This document shows, one piece after another, positions 1-6,754 of a DNA stretch of 9,322 bases; within the stretch, counting starts at the first letter, position 1; each line of letters starts with the position of its first letter. The notes under the pieces are model-generated. The model was not told the DNA's origin. It ran no database searches and saw nothing but the letters and a program-made list of their open reading frames with translations. The stretch covers positions 1 to 9,322 of the forward strand of contig JAFIEC010000278.1 of assembly GCA_020832725.1 (NCBI GenBank), in the 5' to 3' direction. The translations under genes and the position numbers were made by a program. The DNA comes from Paracoccaceae bacterium (GTDB lineage: Bacteria > Pseudomonadota > Alphaproteobacteria > Rhodobacterales > Rhodobacteraceae).

Positions 1-1
1 G

Positions 2-424
2 GACGAAGATGCGCTCGCGGCAGCGCTGGCCGAGGGGCGGGGACGCGATCTTGCGGCGGGGCGCACGCTGACCGGACCCCATCGCACCGACCTGGAGGCG
101 GCGCTTGCGGCGACCGGCCTGCCTGCCGCCCAGGCATCGACCGGAGAGCAGAAGGCGCTGCTGCTGTCGGTGATCCTTGCCCAGGCACGGGCCCTGGCCA
201 CACGCGACGGCGCGCCTCCGGTCATGCTGCTCGACGAGGTGGCCGCGCATCTCGACGCCGACCGGCGGGCGGCCCTGTTCGCAGCATTGTGCGATCTGGG
301 TGCCCAGGCCTGGATGACGGGAACCGAGGCGGGGCTTTTCGCGCCCTTTGGCGGTCGTGCCCAGGCCTTTGGCATCCGGCTGGGCCCGGCGGGCAGCCGG
401 GTGGAGGAGGCAGCGCTGTCCTGA
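2..424 (+). CDS. recF: DNA replication/repair protein RecF, C-terminal part (5' truncated by window edge)
   Basis: This is the last 140 codons of RecF, read in frame from base 2 to the TGA at 422-424. RecF is a cytoplasmic SMC/ABC-type ATPase that helps load RecA at single-stranded gaps together with RecO and RecR. Three family hallmarks are visible in order. A TGPHRTD motif is encoded at about 74-94. The ABC signature STGEQKALL lies at 137-163. The Walker B/D-loop segment VMLLDEVAAHLD lies at 221-256. The Walker A region and N-terminus are outside the window. The tail after Walker B has the usual length, so the 3' end looks intact. In many alphaproteobacteria recF sits in a dnaA-dnaN-recF region and is often followed by gyrB. 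Here a tRNA gene comes next instead. Identification is secure; the start is not visible. Confidence 0.93.
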   Translation, partial: DEDALAAALAEGRGRDLAAGRTLTGPHRTDLEAALAATGLPAAQASTGEQKALLLSVILAQARALATRDGAPPVMLLDEVAAHLDADRRAALFAALCDLGAQAWMTGTEAGLFAPFGGRAQAFGIRLGPAGSRVEEAALS

Positions 425-467
425 GGTGCTTTCACCGGCAGGAGGCGCGGGGCGCGTCGCATTCGGC

Positions 468-496
468 TTGACGAGGGGGGTTTCGGGAGCTAGGAG
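468..496 (+). promoter_or_regulatory. Probable promoter of tRNA-Asp
   Basis: TTGACG at 468-473 is followed after 17 bases by TAGGAG at 491-496. The -35 box is one base from consensus and the -10 box has the TAG start common in Rhodobacteraceae. Transcription would begin near 503, about 29 bases before the mature tRNA. The box lies between the recF stop and the tRNA. It was identified by eye only. Confidence 0.55.
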
Positions 497-531
497 ACGG
501 CTCACGCCCGGCGCGCCCGGGCAGAGAGTTG

Positions 532-608
532 GCGGTTGTAGCTCAGTTGGTTAGAGTACCGGCCTGTCACGCCGGGGGTCGCGGGTTCGAGCCCCGTCAA
601 CCGCGCCA
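532..608 (+). tRNA. tRNA-Asp (anticodon GTC)
   Basis: This is a complete 77-base tRNA with encoded CCA at 606-608. The acceptor stem pairs GCGGTTG (532-538) with CAACCGC (598-604), and the discriminator base is G605, as expected for Asp. The anticodon stem pairs CCGGC (559-563) with GCCGG (571-575) around the loop CTGTCAC, which places the anticodon GTC at 566-568. The T-arm carries the usual GGTTCGA. No second tRNA or rRNA gene adjoins it. The copy looks functional, with no mismatch in the stems checked. Confidence 0.97.
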
Positions 609-697
609 CTCATCCCATGGACCTTTTCGGACGCCCGACACCGCTGCGCCCCTGCGGCCATGGACTTCTCTGGACCGCAGCGCCGCCCGCGATGCGC
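609..697. other. Convergent gap between tRNA-Asp and the flavin reductase gene, with a hairpin
   Basis: This 89-base gap separates the 3' end of the tRNA from the stop of the minus-strand flavin reductase. It contains an imperfect hairpin: CTGCGGCCA (652-660) pairs with TGGACCGCAG (671-680), with one bulged A at 674 and a 10-base loop. No clear T-tract follows on either strand, so its role as a terminator is only possible. CCATGGAC occurs twice, at 615-622 and 658-665, within two similar 18-base stretches. No ORF here looks like a gene. Confidence 0.35.
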
Positions 698-1207
698 TCA
701 TCCCGCGCCCGGGCCGGTGCTGTAGCCCCTGTGCACCCAGAGCAGCGACTCGCTGTCCGCGCCTGCGGCGATGTCCACGACATGGCCCACGCAGATGTCG
801 TGGGTGCCCACCGCATGGATCGCGGCCAGACGGCAGGCAAGGCTGGCCATCGCCCCCTCGAGGCGTGGCAGACCCAGCGCCATGGGCACAAAGGGCGAGG
901 CTGCGAACTTGTCACCGCCCGGGGCGGTGCGTCTGCGAGCGAAGACATCGGCCACGTCGGCCTGTCCCGCATGGAGCAGGTTGACCGCAAAGACACCGTT
1001 GGCCACCAGCGCCCCGGCGGTCTCTCCCTCGCGGTTGAGGCAGACCAGCAGGCTGGGTGCCTCGCCATCGGCGGAGACCGAGGTCATGGCCGACACGGTG
1101 GTGCCGAAGCGGCCGGCGGGCCCGTCGGTCGTCACCAGGCAGACCGTCGCGGCGGCGCGGCTCATGGCATCGAGAAAGGCTGCGCGGAGCGAGGGATCGG
1201 GGGGCAT
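698..1207 (-). CDS. Flavin reductase family protein (NADH/NADPH:flavin oxidoreductase, HpaC/RutF-like)
   Basis: The product is a 169-residue cytoplasmic protein of the flavin reductase-like (FMN-binding split-barrel) family. Members reduce free FMN or FAD with NAD(P)H and usually supply reduced flavin to a two-component monooxygenase. Visible family features, in order, are the N-terminal AAATVCLVTTDG strand, the flavin-binding GTTVSAMTSVSAD segment, SLLVCLNREGET, FAVNLLHAGQADVADVFA, the PRLEGAMASLACR stretch, an H-rich GTHDICVGHV segment and a C-terminal HRGYS. The length is typical. The start chosen is the ATG at 1205-1207, preceded by AGGA (1214-1217, minus strand) six bases upstream. A much longer reading frame continues upstream but is antisense to the aminotransferase and has no homology-like content. 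The gene is divergent from the aminotransferase. No partner oxygenase lies in the window, so its substrate pathway is unknown. RutF-type and HpaC-type roles cannot be told apart from sequence alone. Confidence 0.88.
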   Translation of the reverse strand: MPPDPSLRAAFLDAMSRAAATVCLVTTDGPAGRFGTTVSAMTSVSADGEAPSLLVCLNREGETAGALVANGVFAVNLLHAGQADVADVFARRRTAPGGDKFAASPFVPMALGLPRLEGAMASLACRLAAIHAVGTHDICVGHVVDIAAGADSESLLWVHRGYSTGPGAG

Positions 1208-1251
1208 CGCGTTTCCTGTCTTGTGTTGCGGCGAACAATAGGGCTGCGCGC

Positions 1252-1279
1252 AACATAGCCGCACCATGGCTGCTGTCAG
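1252..1279 (-). promoter_or_regulatory. Candidate promoter of the flavin reductase gene
   Basis: On the minus strand, CTGACA (1274-1279) is followed after 16 bases by TATGTT (1252-1257). The match to consensus is five of six at -35 and four of six at -10. It would give a leader of roughly 40 bases carrying the AGGA ribosome site. It was called by eye. Confidence 0.4.
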
Positions 1280-1297
1280 CCGGAAAACGAGGCAGGA

Positions 1298-1325
1298 CGC
1301 CGCATCGCATGCCGGACATGCGGCG
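1298..1325. promoter_or_regulatory. Inverted repeat, candidate operator in the divergent flavin reductase/aminotransferase gap
   Basis: CGCCGCAT (1298-1305) and ATGCGGCG (1318-1325) are perfect 8-base inverted arms around a 12-base spacer. The repeat lies about 20 bases upstream of the candidate flavin reductase -35 box and about 75 bases before the aminotransferase start. That is a typical place for a dimeric regulator controlling both directions. The spacer itself contains GCATGC. No regulator gene is in the window. The binding role is inferred. Confidence 0.4.
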
Positions 1326-1399
1326 GGTGCTGGCGAAATGCCCCGCGAGCGTCTAGCTTTACATAACATGCCCGCAAGGGTGCCATCCGAGAGATTGCC

Positions 1400-2809
1400 T
1401 TGACCAGCACATCCGCGCTCCGCAACGACGCCGCCCACGAGACGTGGCTGGCAGACCGTGACCATCACCTCCACCCCTGGACGCATTTCGACTCGCTCCG
1501 GCGTGACGGTGCCACGATCATCGAGCGCGGTGAGGGCTGCTGGCTGTGGGATGCGAACGGTATGCGCTACCTCGACGCGATCGGGGGGTTGTGGTGCACT
1601 AATGTGGGGCTGGGCCGGAGAGAGATCGCCGATGCCATGGCCGATCAGGCGCGCAAGCTGGCCTTCTCGAATACCTTCGTCGATGTGAGCAACCCGCCTG
1701 CGGCCCATCTGGCCGCGCGGCTGGCGGGGCTGGCACCGGGCGATCTGGACCATGTCCATTTCACCACCGGCGGCTCTACCGCGATCGACACTGCCTATCG
1801 CATGATCCAGTATTACCAGTCCTGCAAGGGCCGACCCGACAAGGTCCACGTGATCGCACGCGACTCGTCCTATCACGGCTCGACCTATGTCTCGATGTCC
1901 ATAGGCAAGCGCGATGGCGACCGTATCCCCGAATTCCGCTACAAGGACGACACGATCCATCATGTCTCGGCACCCAATCTCTACCGGGCGCCAGGGGGCA
2001 TGGACGAGGCTGCCTTTGCCGATCATCTGGTCGCGGAATTCGAGGCGCGGCTGGCCGAGATCGGACCCGAGCGGGTGGGCGGCTTCTTCGCCGAGCCGAT
2101 CCAGGCCTCGGGCGGGGTCATCGTGCCGCCTGCGGGATATCTGGCGCGCATCGCCGAGATCTGCCGCAGGCACGACATCCTGTTTGTCGCCGACGAGGTG
2201 GTGACGGCGTTCGGTCGGCTGGGAGAGTGGTTCGCCTCCCGGGCGCTGTTCGATGTACAACCCGACATGATCTGTTGTGCCAAGGGGTTGTCGTCGGGCT
2301 ATGTGCCGATCGGCGCCGTGATCTACTCGGCACGGATGCAGGCCGCCTTCGAGAACGCCGCCGATCGCTGGTTCACCCACGGCTTTACCTATGCGGGCCA
2401 TCCGGTGGCCTGCGCCGCAGCGCTTGCCAATCTCGACATCATCGAGCGCGAAGGGCTTCTTGCCCATGTGCGCGACGATGTGGGCCCGTATTTCCAGGAA
2501 CGCCTCGCCGGGTTGTCCGACCTTCCGACCGTCGGAGACGTGCGCGGCGCCGGGCTGATGCTCTGCGTCGAGAACGTGGCCGACAAGGCCAGCCGTGCCC
2601 TGCTGCCCGACGAGCTGGACATCGGCACGCGCATCGCCAGGGAAAGCGCGCGGCTGGGTCTCATGGTGCGCCCGATGGGCCATCTGAACGTGATGTCGCC
2701 GCCCCTCGTGATCACCCGCCAGCAGGTCGATTTCGTCGCGGATACCTTGCGCGCCGCCATCGCGCATGTCACCGAAACGCTGGTTCGCGAGGGTGTGAGG
2801 CTGGGCTGA
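1400..2809 (+). CDS. Class III PLP-dependent aminotransferase (putrescine/omega-amino acid:pyruvate type)
   Basis: This 469-residue fold-type I PLP enzyme resembles the omega-transaminase group that includes putrescine:pyruvate aminotransferase SpuC. Members move a terminal amino group to pyruvate or another keto acid, giving an aldehyde or semialdehyde. The N-terminal HHLHPWTHFDSL and LDAIGGLWCTNVG segments are typical. The PLP phosphate-binding loop reads GGSTAID (124-130). YHGST, FFAEPIQASGGVIVPP and the PLP-ring Asp in ADEVVTAFGR (Asp265) follow. The Schiff-base Lys295 lies in AKGLSSGYVPIG, and GFTYAGHPVACA and the C-terminal SPPLVI are also present. The start is TTG at 1400-1402, with GAGAG six bases upstream. 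An in-frame TAA at 1364 bars extension, and the first in-frame ATG would delete the conserved N-terminus. The stop overlaps the next start (TGATG), so the ureohydrolase is translationally coupled. A polyamine or agmatine-derived amine is the likely substrate, inferred from context; beta-alanine or taurine would also fit the family. Confidence 0.9.
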   Translation: MTSTSALRNDAAHETWLADRDHHLHPWTHFDSLRRDGATIIERGEGCWLWDANGMRYLDAIGGLWCTNVGLGRREIADAMADQARKLAFSNTFVDVSNPPAAHLAARLAGLAPGDLDHVHFTTGGSTAIDTAYRMIQYYQSCKGRPDKVHVIARDSSYHGSTYVSMSIGKRDGDRIPEFRYKDDTIHHVSAPNLYRAPGGMDEAAFADHLVAEFEARLAEIGPERVGGFFAEPIQASGGVIVPPAGYLARIAEICRRHDILFVADEVVTAFGRLGEWFASRALFDVQPDMICCAKGLSSGYVPIGAVIYSARMQAAFENAADRWFTHGFTYAGHPVACAAALANLDIIEREGLLAHVRDDVGPYFQERLAGLSDLPTVGDVRGAGLMLCVENVADKASRALLPDELDIGTRIARESARLGLMVRPMGHLNVMSPPLVITRQQVDFVADTLRAAIAHVTETLVREGVRLG

Positions 2810-3789
2810 TGGCACTGGAAGATGCACGGAACAAGGTGGACACTGCGCTGACCCGCGGCGGCTTTCGGGGGCATTCGTTTGAAAACACGTTCGGAGGCGC
2901 AGTGTCGTTCCTGCGCCGCAGCTATGCCAAGGATCTGTCCGGGGTCGATCTGGCGGTGACCGGGGTGCCCTTTGACCAGGCGGTCACCAACCGGCCGGGC
3001 ACCCGCTTTGGCCCGCGCGCGATCCGCGAGGCCAGCACGCTGCAGGCCTTTGATCCGCCCTATGGCTGGGACATCGACCCGATGACCGACATCGCCATGG
3101 CCGATGCCGGAGACATGCCCTTCGACTATGCCGCCGTGTCCGCGTTTCCCGCAGCCCTGCTTGCCCATGCCGAGGGGATCCTGGCCCAGGGCGCGGCGAT
3201 GCTGACGCTGGGGGGGGATCACTACATCACCCTGCCGCTGCTGCAGGCCCATGCGGCGGTGCACGGGCCCCTGGGGGTGATCCAGTTCGATGCCCATTCC
3301 GATACCTGGGCAGATGACGACATGTCCCGGATCGACCACGGAACCATGATGTACAAGGCGATAAGGCTGGGTTTCGTCGATCCTGCGCGATCGGTTCAGG
3401 TGGGCATCCGGACCACCAATCCCGACACGATGGGGGTGACCACATGTGATTCACGCTTCGTGCATGAACAGGGCTGCGCGGCCACCGTCGCCCGCATCCG
3501 CGAGGTGGTGGGGGAGGGGCCGGTCTACCTGACGTTCGACATCGACGCCCTTGACCCCGCCTATGCGCCCGGCACGGGCACGCCCGTCTGGGGCGGGCTG
3601 AGCAGTGCGCAGGCGGCGATCATTCTGCGCGATCTGGCGGGCGTTAACATGGTGGGCGGCGATGTCGTCGAGGTGAACCCCGCCTATGACGCGACCGGTG
3701 CCACGGCCGTGGCCGGTGCCCATGTCGCGGTCGAACTGGCGTGCCTTTGGGCATGGGGACGACGGGCGCGGGGGCTGTTGCGCCGCTGA
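2809..3789 (+). CDS. speB: Agmatinase-family ureohydrolase
   Basis: This 326-residue binuclear manganese ureohydrolase belongs to the arginase/agmatinase family. Agmatinase splits agmatine into putrescine and urea. All expected metal ligands are visible: His138 in GGDH, Asp161, His163 and Asp165 in DAHSD, and Asp244 and Asp246 in FDIDALDP. The agmatinase-like DHGTMMYKA segment and the APGTGTPVWGGLS stretch are also present. The N-terminal RPGTRFGPRAIREAS motif is typical of the agmatinase branch rather than arginase. The length is slightly above the ~306 residues of E. coli SpeB because of an N-terminal extension. The ATG overlaps the aminotransferase stop by one base, with GAGG at 2797-2800 eight bases upstream. 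The protein could instead use another guanidino substrate, such as guanidinobutyrate, because specificity in this family is hard to read from sequence. With the aminotransferase it forms a two-step route to an aminoaldehyde. Confidence 0.9.
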   Translation: MALEDARNKVDTALTRGGFRGHSFENTFGGAVSFLRRSYAKDLSGVDLAVTGVPFDQAVTNRPGTRFGPRAIREASTLQAFDPPYGWDIDPMTDIAMADAGDMPFDYAAVSAFPAALLAHAEGILAQGAAMLTLGGDHYITLPLLQAHAAVHGPLGVIQFDAHSDTWADDDMSRIDHGTMMYKAIRLGFVDPARSVQVGIRTTNPDTMGVTTCDSRFVHEQGCAATVARIREVVGEGPVYLTFDIDALDPAYAPGTGTPVWGGLSSAQAAIILRDLAGVNMVGGDVVEVNPAYDATGATAVAGAHVAVELACLWAWGRRARGLLRR

Positions 3790-3790
3790 T

Positions 3791-3829
3791 CGTGCGGCTG
3801 CTTGTGAAGCGGCACGAAACCGATAATCT
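3791..3829 (+). promoter_or_regulatory. Candidate promoter with imperfect dyad upstream of the ABC transporter genes
   Basis: The 92-base gap before the first permease contains TTGTGA (3802-3807), 16 bases, then TAATCT (3824-3829). These match consensus at four and three of six positions. The -35 region lies inside an imperfect dyad, CGTGC (3791-3795) with GCACG (3812-3816) and GCTT (3800-3803) with AAGC (3807-3810). It could provide a separate start for the transporter genes or an operator. Read-through from the ureohydrolase gene is equally possible. No T-tailed terminator is seen in the gap. Confidence 0.3.
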
Positions 3830-3881
3830 CTGCATCCGGGCGCGCGAACAGCGCCGCGCATGACGGGGGGGCCGGGGGCGG

Positions 3882-4772
3882 ATGGCAGATACCAGCGCAG
3901 GAGAGCGCGCCAGCCGCAGGCGCGAAGCGGTACGCGGCTTTTCCCTTGTCAGCCCGCCACTGCTCTACGCGCTCCTGCTGCTGGCGGCGCCGCTCTCTGC
4001 GGTCGTGGTCATCAGCTTCTGGACGCAGGACTATCTCACCCTCACTCCGGGCTTCACGCTCGACAATTACGAGCAGGCGCTCACGCGGCCGGTGTTCCAG
4101 ACCCTCCTGAGCCGGTCGCTGGGGGTGGCGCTTCTGGTCACGGCGGTAACGGTCGTGCTGGCCTTTCCCGTGGCCTATTACGTGAGCTTTCACGTCAGGC
4201 CCGAACGCAAGGCGCTGTGGATCTTCCTGATCACCATCCCGTTCTGGACATCCTACCTGCTGCGCGTCTTCCTGTGGCGTGTGATCCTGGGCTACAACGG
4301 GGTGCTGAATACCGGCCTGCTGGGCATCGGCGTGATCGACGAGCCGCTGACCTTCCTGCTCTATAACGTGAATGCGGTGATCATCACGCTGGCCCATGCC
4401 TGGGCGCCCTTTGCCATCCTGCCCATCTTCGTGGCCCTCGAGAAGATCGACCGTAGTCTGCTCGAGGCGTCGCACGACCTGGGCGAAAGCCGCGTGCGCA
4501 CCTTCCTGCGGGTGACGCTGCCGCTGGCGATGCCGGGCGTGGTCGCGGCGGTGCTGATCGTGTTCATTCCGACCATCGGGGATTATGTGACGCCATCGCT
4601 TGTGGGCGGGTCGTCGGGGCAGCTGATCGCGAACATGATCCAGGTGCAGTTCCTGCGGCTCAACAACGCCCCGCTTGGCGCGGCGCTGGCCGTGACGACC
4701 ATGCTGATCGTTGGGGCGATGTCGGTGCTGTTCCTGCTGTTCACCCGCCGTTACCTGCGCGGGCAACAATGA
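3882..4772 (+). CDS. ABC transporter permease, PotB-like (polyamine/opine-type importer)
   Basis: This 296-residue inner-membrane permease is one half of the channel of a type I ABC importer. About six hydrophobic segments are visible, with approximate residue ranges 24-46, 76-98, 110-130, 150-180, 215-235 and 263-287. The cytoplasmic EAA loop that docks on the ATPase begins at Glu195 as EASHDLGESR and continues to LPLAMPG. A basic N-terminal tail (ERASRRREAVR) precedes the first helix. The IPFWTSYLLRVFLW and PTIGDYVTPSLVGG stretches are characteristic of PotB/PotH relatives. The start is the ATG at 3882, preceded by a G-rich stretch rather than a clean ribosome site. An upstream ATG at 3860 is out of frame. 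The stop overlaps the next permease start by four bases (ATGA), which indicates coupled translation. Confidence 0.92.
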   Translation: MADTSAGERASRRREAVRGFSLVSPPLLYALLLLAAPLSAVVVISFWTQDYLTLTPGFTLDNYEQALTRPVFQTLLSRSLGVALLVTAVTVVLAFPVAYYVSFHVRPERKALWIFLITIPFWTSYLLRVFLWRVILGYNGVLNTGLLGIGVIDEPLTFLLYNVNAVIITLAHAWAPFAILPIFVALEKIDRSLLEASHDLGESRVRTFLRVTLPLAMPGVVAAVLIVFIPTIGDYVTPSLVGGSSGQLIANMIQVQFLRLNNAPLGAALAVTTMLIVGAMSVLFLLFTRRYLRGQQ

Positions 4773-5584
4773 GCGGCGCGCGCATCCCCTGGCTTTACGC
4801 CTTCGTGCTGGGCTATCTGATATTTCTCTATGCGCCCATCGTGCTGCTGCCGTTGTTCGCCTTCAACAACAGCACCACCATCGCCTTCCCGCTGCAGGGC
4901 TTCACCTTCCGCTGGTTCACAGAGCTGACCCGCGTGCCCGCGCTGCATGAGGCGGTCAAGAACAGCCTGTTCGTCGCCGTCGTCACCGCGATCAGCGCGA
5001 CCATCCTCGGCATCTGCGCGGCCCGTGCCTCCACGCGCTATCGCTTTCCGGTTCAGGGCGGGATCATGGGGCTGATCATGCTGCCGCTGGTGCTGCCCGA
5101 GATCATCGTCGCGATGTCGCTGCTGGTGGTGCTGCTGCGGCTGGGCATCAACCTGGGCCTGTGGACGGTGATCCTTGGCCATGTGCTCATCTGCACCCCT
5201 TTCTGCGTGGCCATCCTGTCATCGGCCTTTCGCAACCTCGATCGCAGCCTCGAGGAGGCAGCCTTCGATCTGGGCGAATCGCGCTGGTCCACCTTTCGGC
5301 TGATCACCCTGCCACTGGTGCTGCCGGGGGTGATCTCGTCACTGCTGATCTCCTTCACCATCTCGCTGGACGAGTTCATCATCGCCTTCTTCCTGAGCGG
5401 GGCGGAGACGACGCTCCCCGTCTACATCTTCAGCCAGTTCCGGTTCCCGGCCCGCCTGCCGGTGGTCATGGCGCTGGGCACGATCCTGCTTGTGCTGTCG
5501 CTGCTGCTGCTCAGCGTGGCCGAGTATTTCCGCCGCCGCGGTCTGCGGCAAACCGGTGCGGGCGACAGCGGAGGCTTTCTGTGA
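4769..5584 (+). CDS. ABC transporter permease, PotC-like (polyamine/opine-type importer)
   Basis: This 271-residue inner-membrane permease pairs with the preceding one to form the transport channel. It begins with a long hydrophobic helix (LYAFVLGYLIFLYAPIVLL) and an FNNS motif common in PotC/PotI proteins. The FTFRWF and VKNSLFVA segments follow. The EAA loop starts near Glu162 as EEAAFDLGESR and ends in LPLVLPG. The ISLDEFIIAFFLSG segment matches the PotC-type fifth helix, and the last helix ends in a basic tail (EYFRRRG). Its length is typical for PotC. Translation is coupled to the upstream permease through ATGA. Its own stop overlaps the GTG start of the ATPase gene (GTGA), and a strong GGAGG ribosome site for that gene lies inside its last codons at 5570-5574. 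Confidence 0.92.
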   Translation: MSGARIPWLYAFVLGYLIFLYAPIVLLPLFAFNNSTTIAFPLQGFTFRWFTELTRVPALHEAVKNSLFVAVVTAISATILGICAARASTRYRFPVQGGIMGLIMLPLVLPEIIVAMSLLVVLLRLGINLGLWTVILGHVLICTPFCVAILSSAFRNLDRSLEEAAFDLGESRWSTFRLITLPLVLPGVISSLLISFTISLDEFIIAFFLSGAETTLPVYIFSQFRFPARLPVVMALGTILLVLSLLLLSVAEYFRRRGLRQTGAGDSGGFL

Positions 5585-6669
5585 GCGACACGATCATCTC
5601 CCTGCGGAGCATCTCCAAGCGCTACGGCGCGGTGCTGGCGCTCGACGATGTCAGCGCCGAGATCGTGCGGGGCGAGTTCTTCTCGCTGCTGGGGCCCTCG
5701 GGATGCGGCAAGACGACACTTCTGCGCGCCATCGCCGGTTTCGAGGAGCCGGACGCGGGCGTGCTGCAGATCGACGGCCAGAACATGGCAGAGGTGCCCG
5801 CCAACCGCAGGCCCACCAACATGGTGTTTCAGTCCTATGCCATCTTCCCCCATCTCAGCGTCGGCGAGAACGTGGCCTTCGGGTTGCGCCGGCGGGGCCT
5901 GTCGCGGGCCGAGACCGCGCGCAAGGTCGGCGCGGCCCTGGAGATGGTGGGGCTTGCCGGGCTCGAGGCGCGCGCCAGCCATGCCCTCTCGGGTGGGCAG
6001 CGGCAGCGGGGGGCGCTGGCGCGCGCCCTGATCCTTGAGCCCAAGGTCCTGCTGCTGGACGAGCCGCTTTCGGCGCTGGACAAGAAGATGCGCAACCAGA
6101 TGCAGGAGGAACTGCGCCGCCTGCAGCGCCATGGGGGCATCACCTTCATCCTTCGCACCCACGACCAGGAGGAGGCGCTCATCATGTCGGACCGGATCGC
6201 GGTGATGTTCGACGGACGCATCGCCCAGATCGCCACGCCGCAGACGCTCTACCGGCGGCCCTCGACGCGCCGGGTGGCGGATTTCATAGGCTCGATGAAC
6301 TTCGTGCCCGCGCGTGTCGTGTCGGAGCAGGGCGCGGCGTACGAGCTGGAGGTGACGGGCTTTGGCCGTGCGCCGATCTCGCATGAGCAGGCCCCCGAAG
6401 GGGTATCGGGCCGCAACGGCGTGGTCGGTATCCGGCCCGAGACGCTGACGATCCTGTTCGGCGCCGAGGCCGCGGGGCCGCATGTCGTCACAGGGGTCGT
6501 GGACGATCTCGTCTATTACGGGGACATGACCTATTACGACGTACGCCTGCCGGGCCACGAGGAGGCGCTGCGCATCTCCATGCGCAACACCGCCGGACGC
6601 CGGGTGCTGGAGCGCGGTGCCGAGGCGCGGGTCGCCTGGAGCCCCGAGACATTCGTCTATTTCCCCTGA
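5581..6669 (+). CDS. ABC transporter ATP-binding protein, PotA-like
   Basis: This 362-residue ATPase powers the importer from the cytoplasmic side. It shows Walker A GPSGCGKTT (Lys44), a Q-loop MVFQSYAIFPHLSVGENV, signature LSGGQRQR (136-143), Walker B LLLDEP (Asp160, Glu161), a D-loop SALD and the switch His194 in THDQEEAL. A C-terminal TOBE-type domain follows from about residue 240, with VVGIRPETLTI and VDDLVYYGDMTYYDV. Length and architecture match PotA/CysA-type importer ATPases. The start is GTG at 5581, six bases after GGAGG and overlapping the permease stop. Two residues near key motifs are unusual. Gly144 replaces the common Val after LSGGQxQR, and Arg192 replaces the usual Val or Thr two residues before the switch His. 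The essential residues are intact, so it should be active. The gene ends the plus-strand run. Confidence 0.94.
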   Translation: MSDTIISLRSISKRYGAVLALDDVSAEIVRGEFFSLLGPSGCGKTTLLRAIAGFEEPDAGVLQIDGQNMAEVPANRRPTNMVFQSYAIFPHLSVGENVAFGLRRRGLSRAETARKVGAALEMVGLAGLEARASHALSGGQRQRGALARALILEPKVLLLDEPLSALDKKMRNQMQEELRRLQRHGGITFILRTHDQEEALIMSDRIAVMFDGRIAQIATPQTLYRRPSTRRVADFIGSMNFVPARVVSEQGAAYELEVTGFGRAPISHEQAPEGVSGRNGVVGIRPETLTILFGAEAAGPHVVTGVVDDLVYYGDMTYYDVRLPGHEEALRISMRNTAGRRVLERGAEARVAWSPETFVYFP

Positions 6670-6704
6670 GCCCGGCCCGACCGGAGTGCCGCCGGGAAAG
6701 CGAA

Positions 6705-6724
6705 GGGGGCGCCGCAGCGCCCCC
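6705..6724. terminator. Hairpin terminator between convergent ATPase and binding-protein genes
   Basis: GGGGGCGC (6705-6712) and GCGCCCCC (6717-6724) form a perfect 8-bp stem with a CGCA loop. It lies 36 bases after the ATPase stop and 31 bases after the binding-protein stop on the opposite strand. On the minus strand the stem is followed by TTCGCTTTCCC, a weak pyrimidine tail, so it suits the binding-protein transcript best. It may act in both directions. Confidence 0.7.
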
Positions 6725-6754
6725 CGGGTGTGCCATGCCGTTCCCGTGCGGCGC

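Noticed and set aside
532..608. tRNA-Asp as the attachment site of an integrated island
   Set aside because: No direct repeat of the tRNA 3' end, integrase or other mobility gene is seen in the window.
2227..2808. N-terminal extension of the ureohydrolase frame upstream of 2809
   Set aside because: It overlaps the aminotransferase in another frame and encodes an Arg-rich, non-conserved stretch. The ATG at 2809 fits the family length and has GAGG upstream.
1208..2827. Minus-strand open frame extending the flavin reductase N-terminally to over 700 residues
   Set aside because: It is antisense to the well-supported aminotransferase, lacks domain-like content, and the ATG at 1207 has a good ribosome site and a family-typical length.
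3684..4769. Long minus-strand open frame antisense to the first permease
   Set aside because: It is a His/Arg/Gln-rich composition typical of a shadow frame in G+C-rich DNA, and has no motif.
5161..5580. N-terminal extension of the ATPase frame to an upstream start
   Set aside because: It overlaps the PotC-like permease. The GTG at 5581 has a strong GGAGG site and begins the normal ABC domain.
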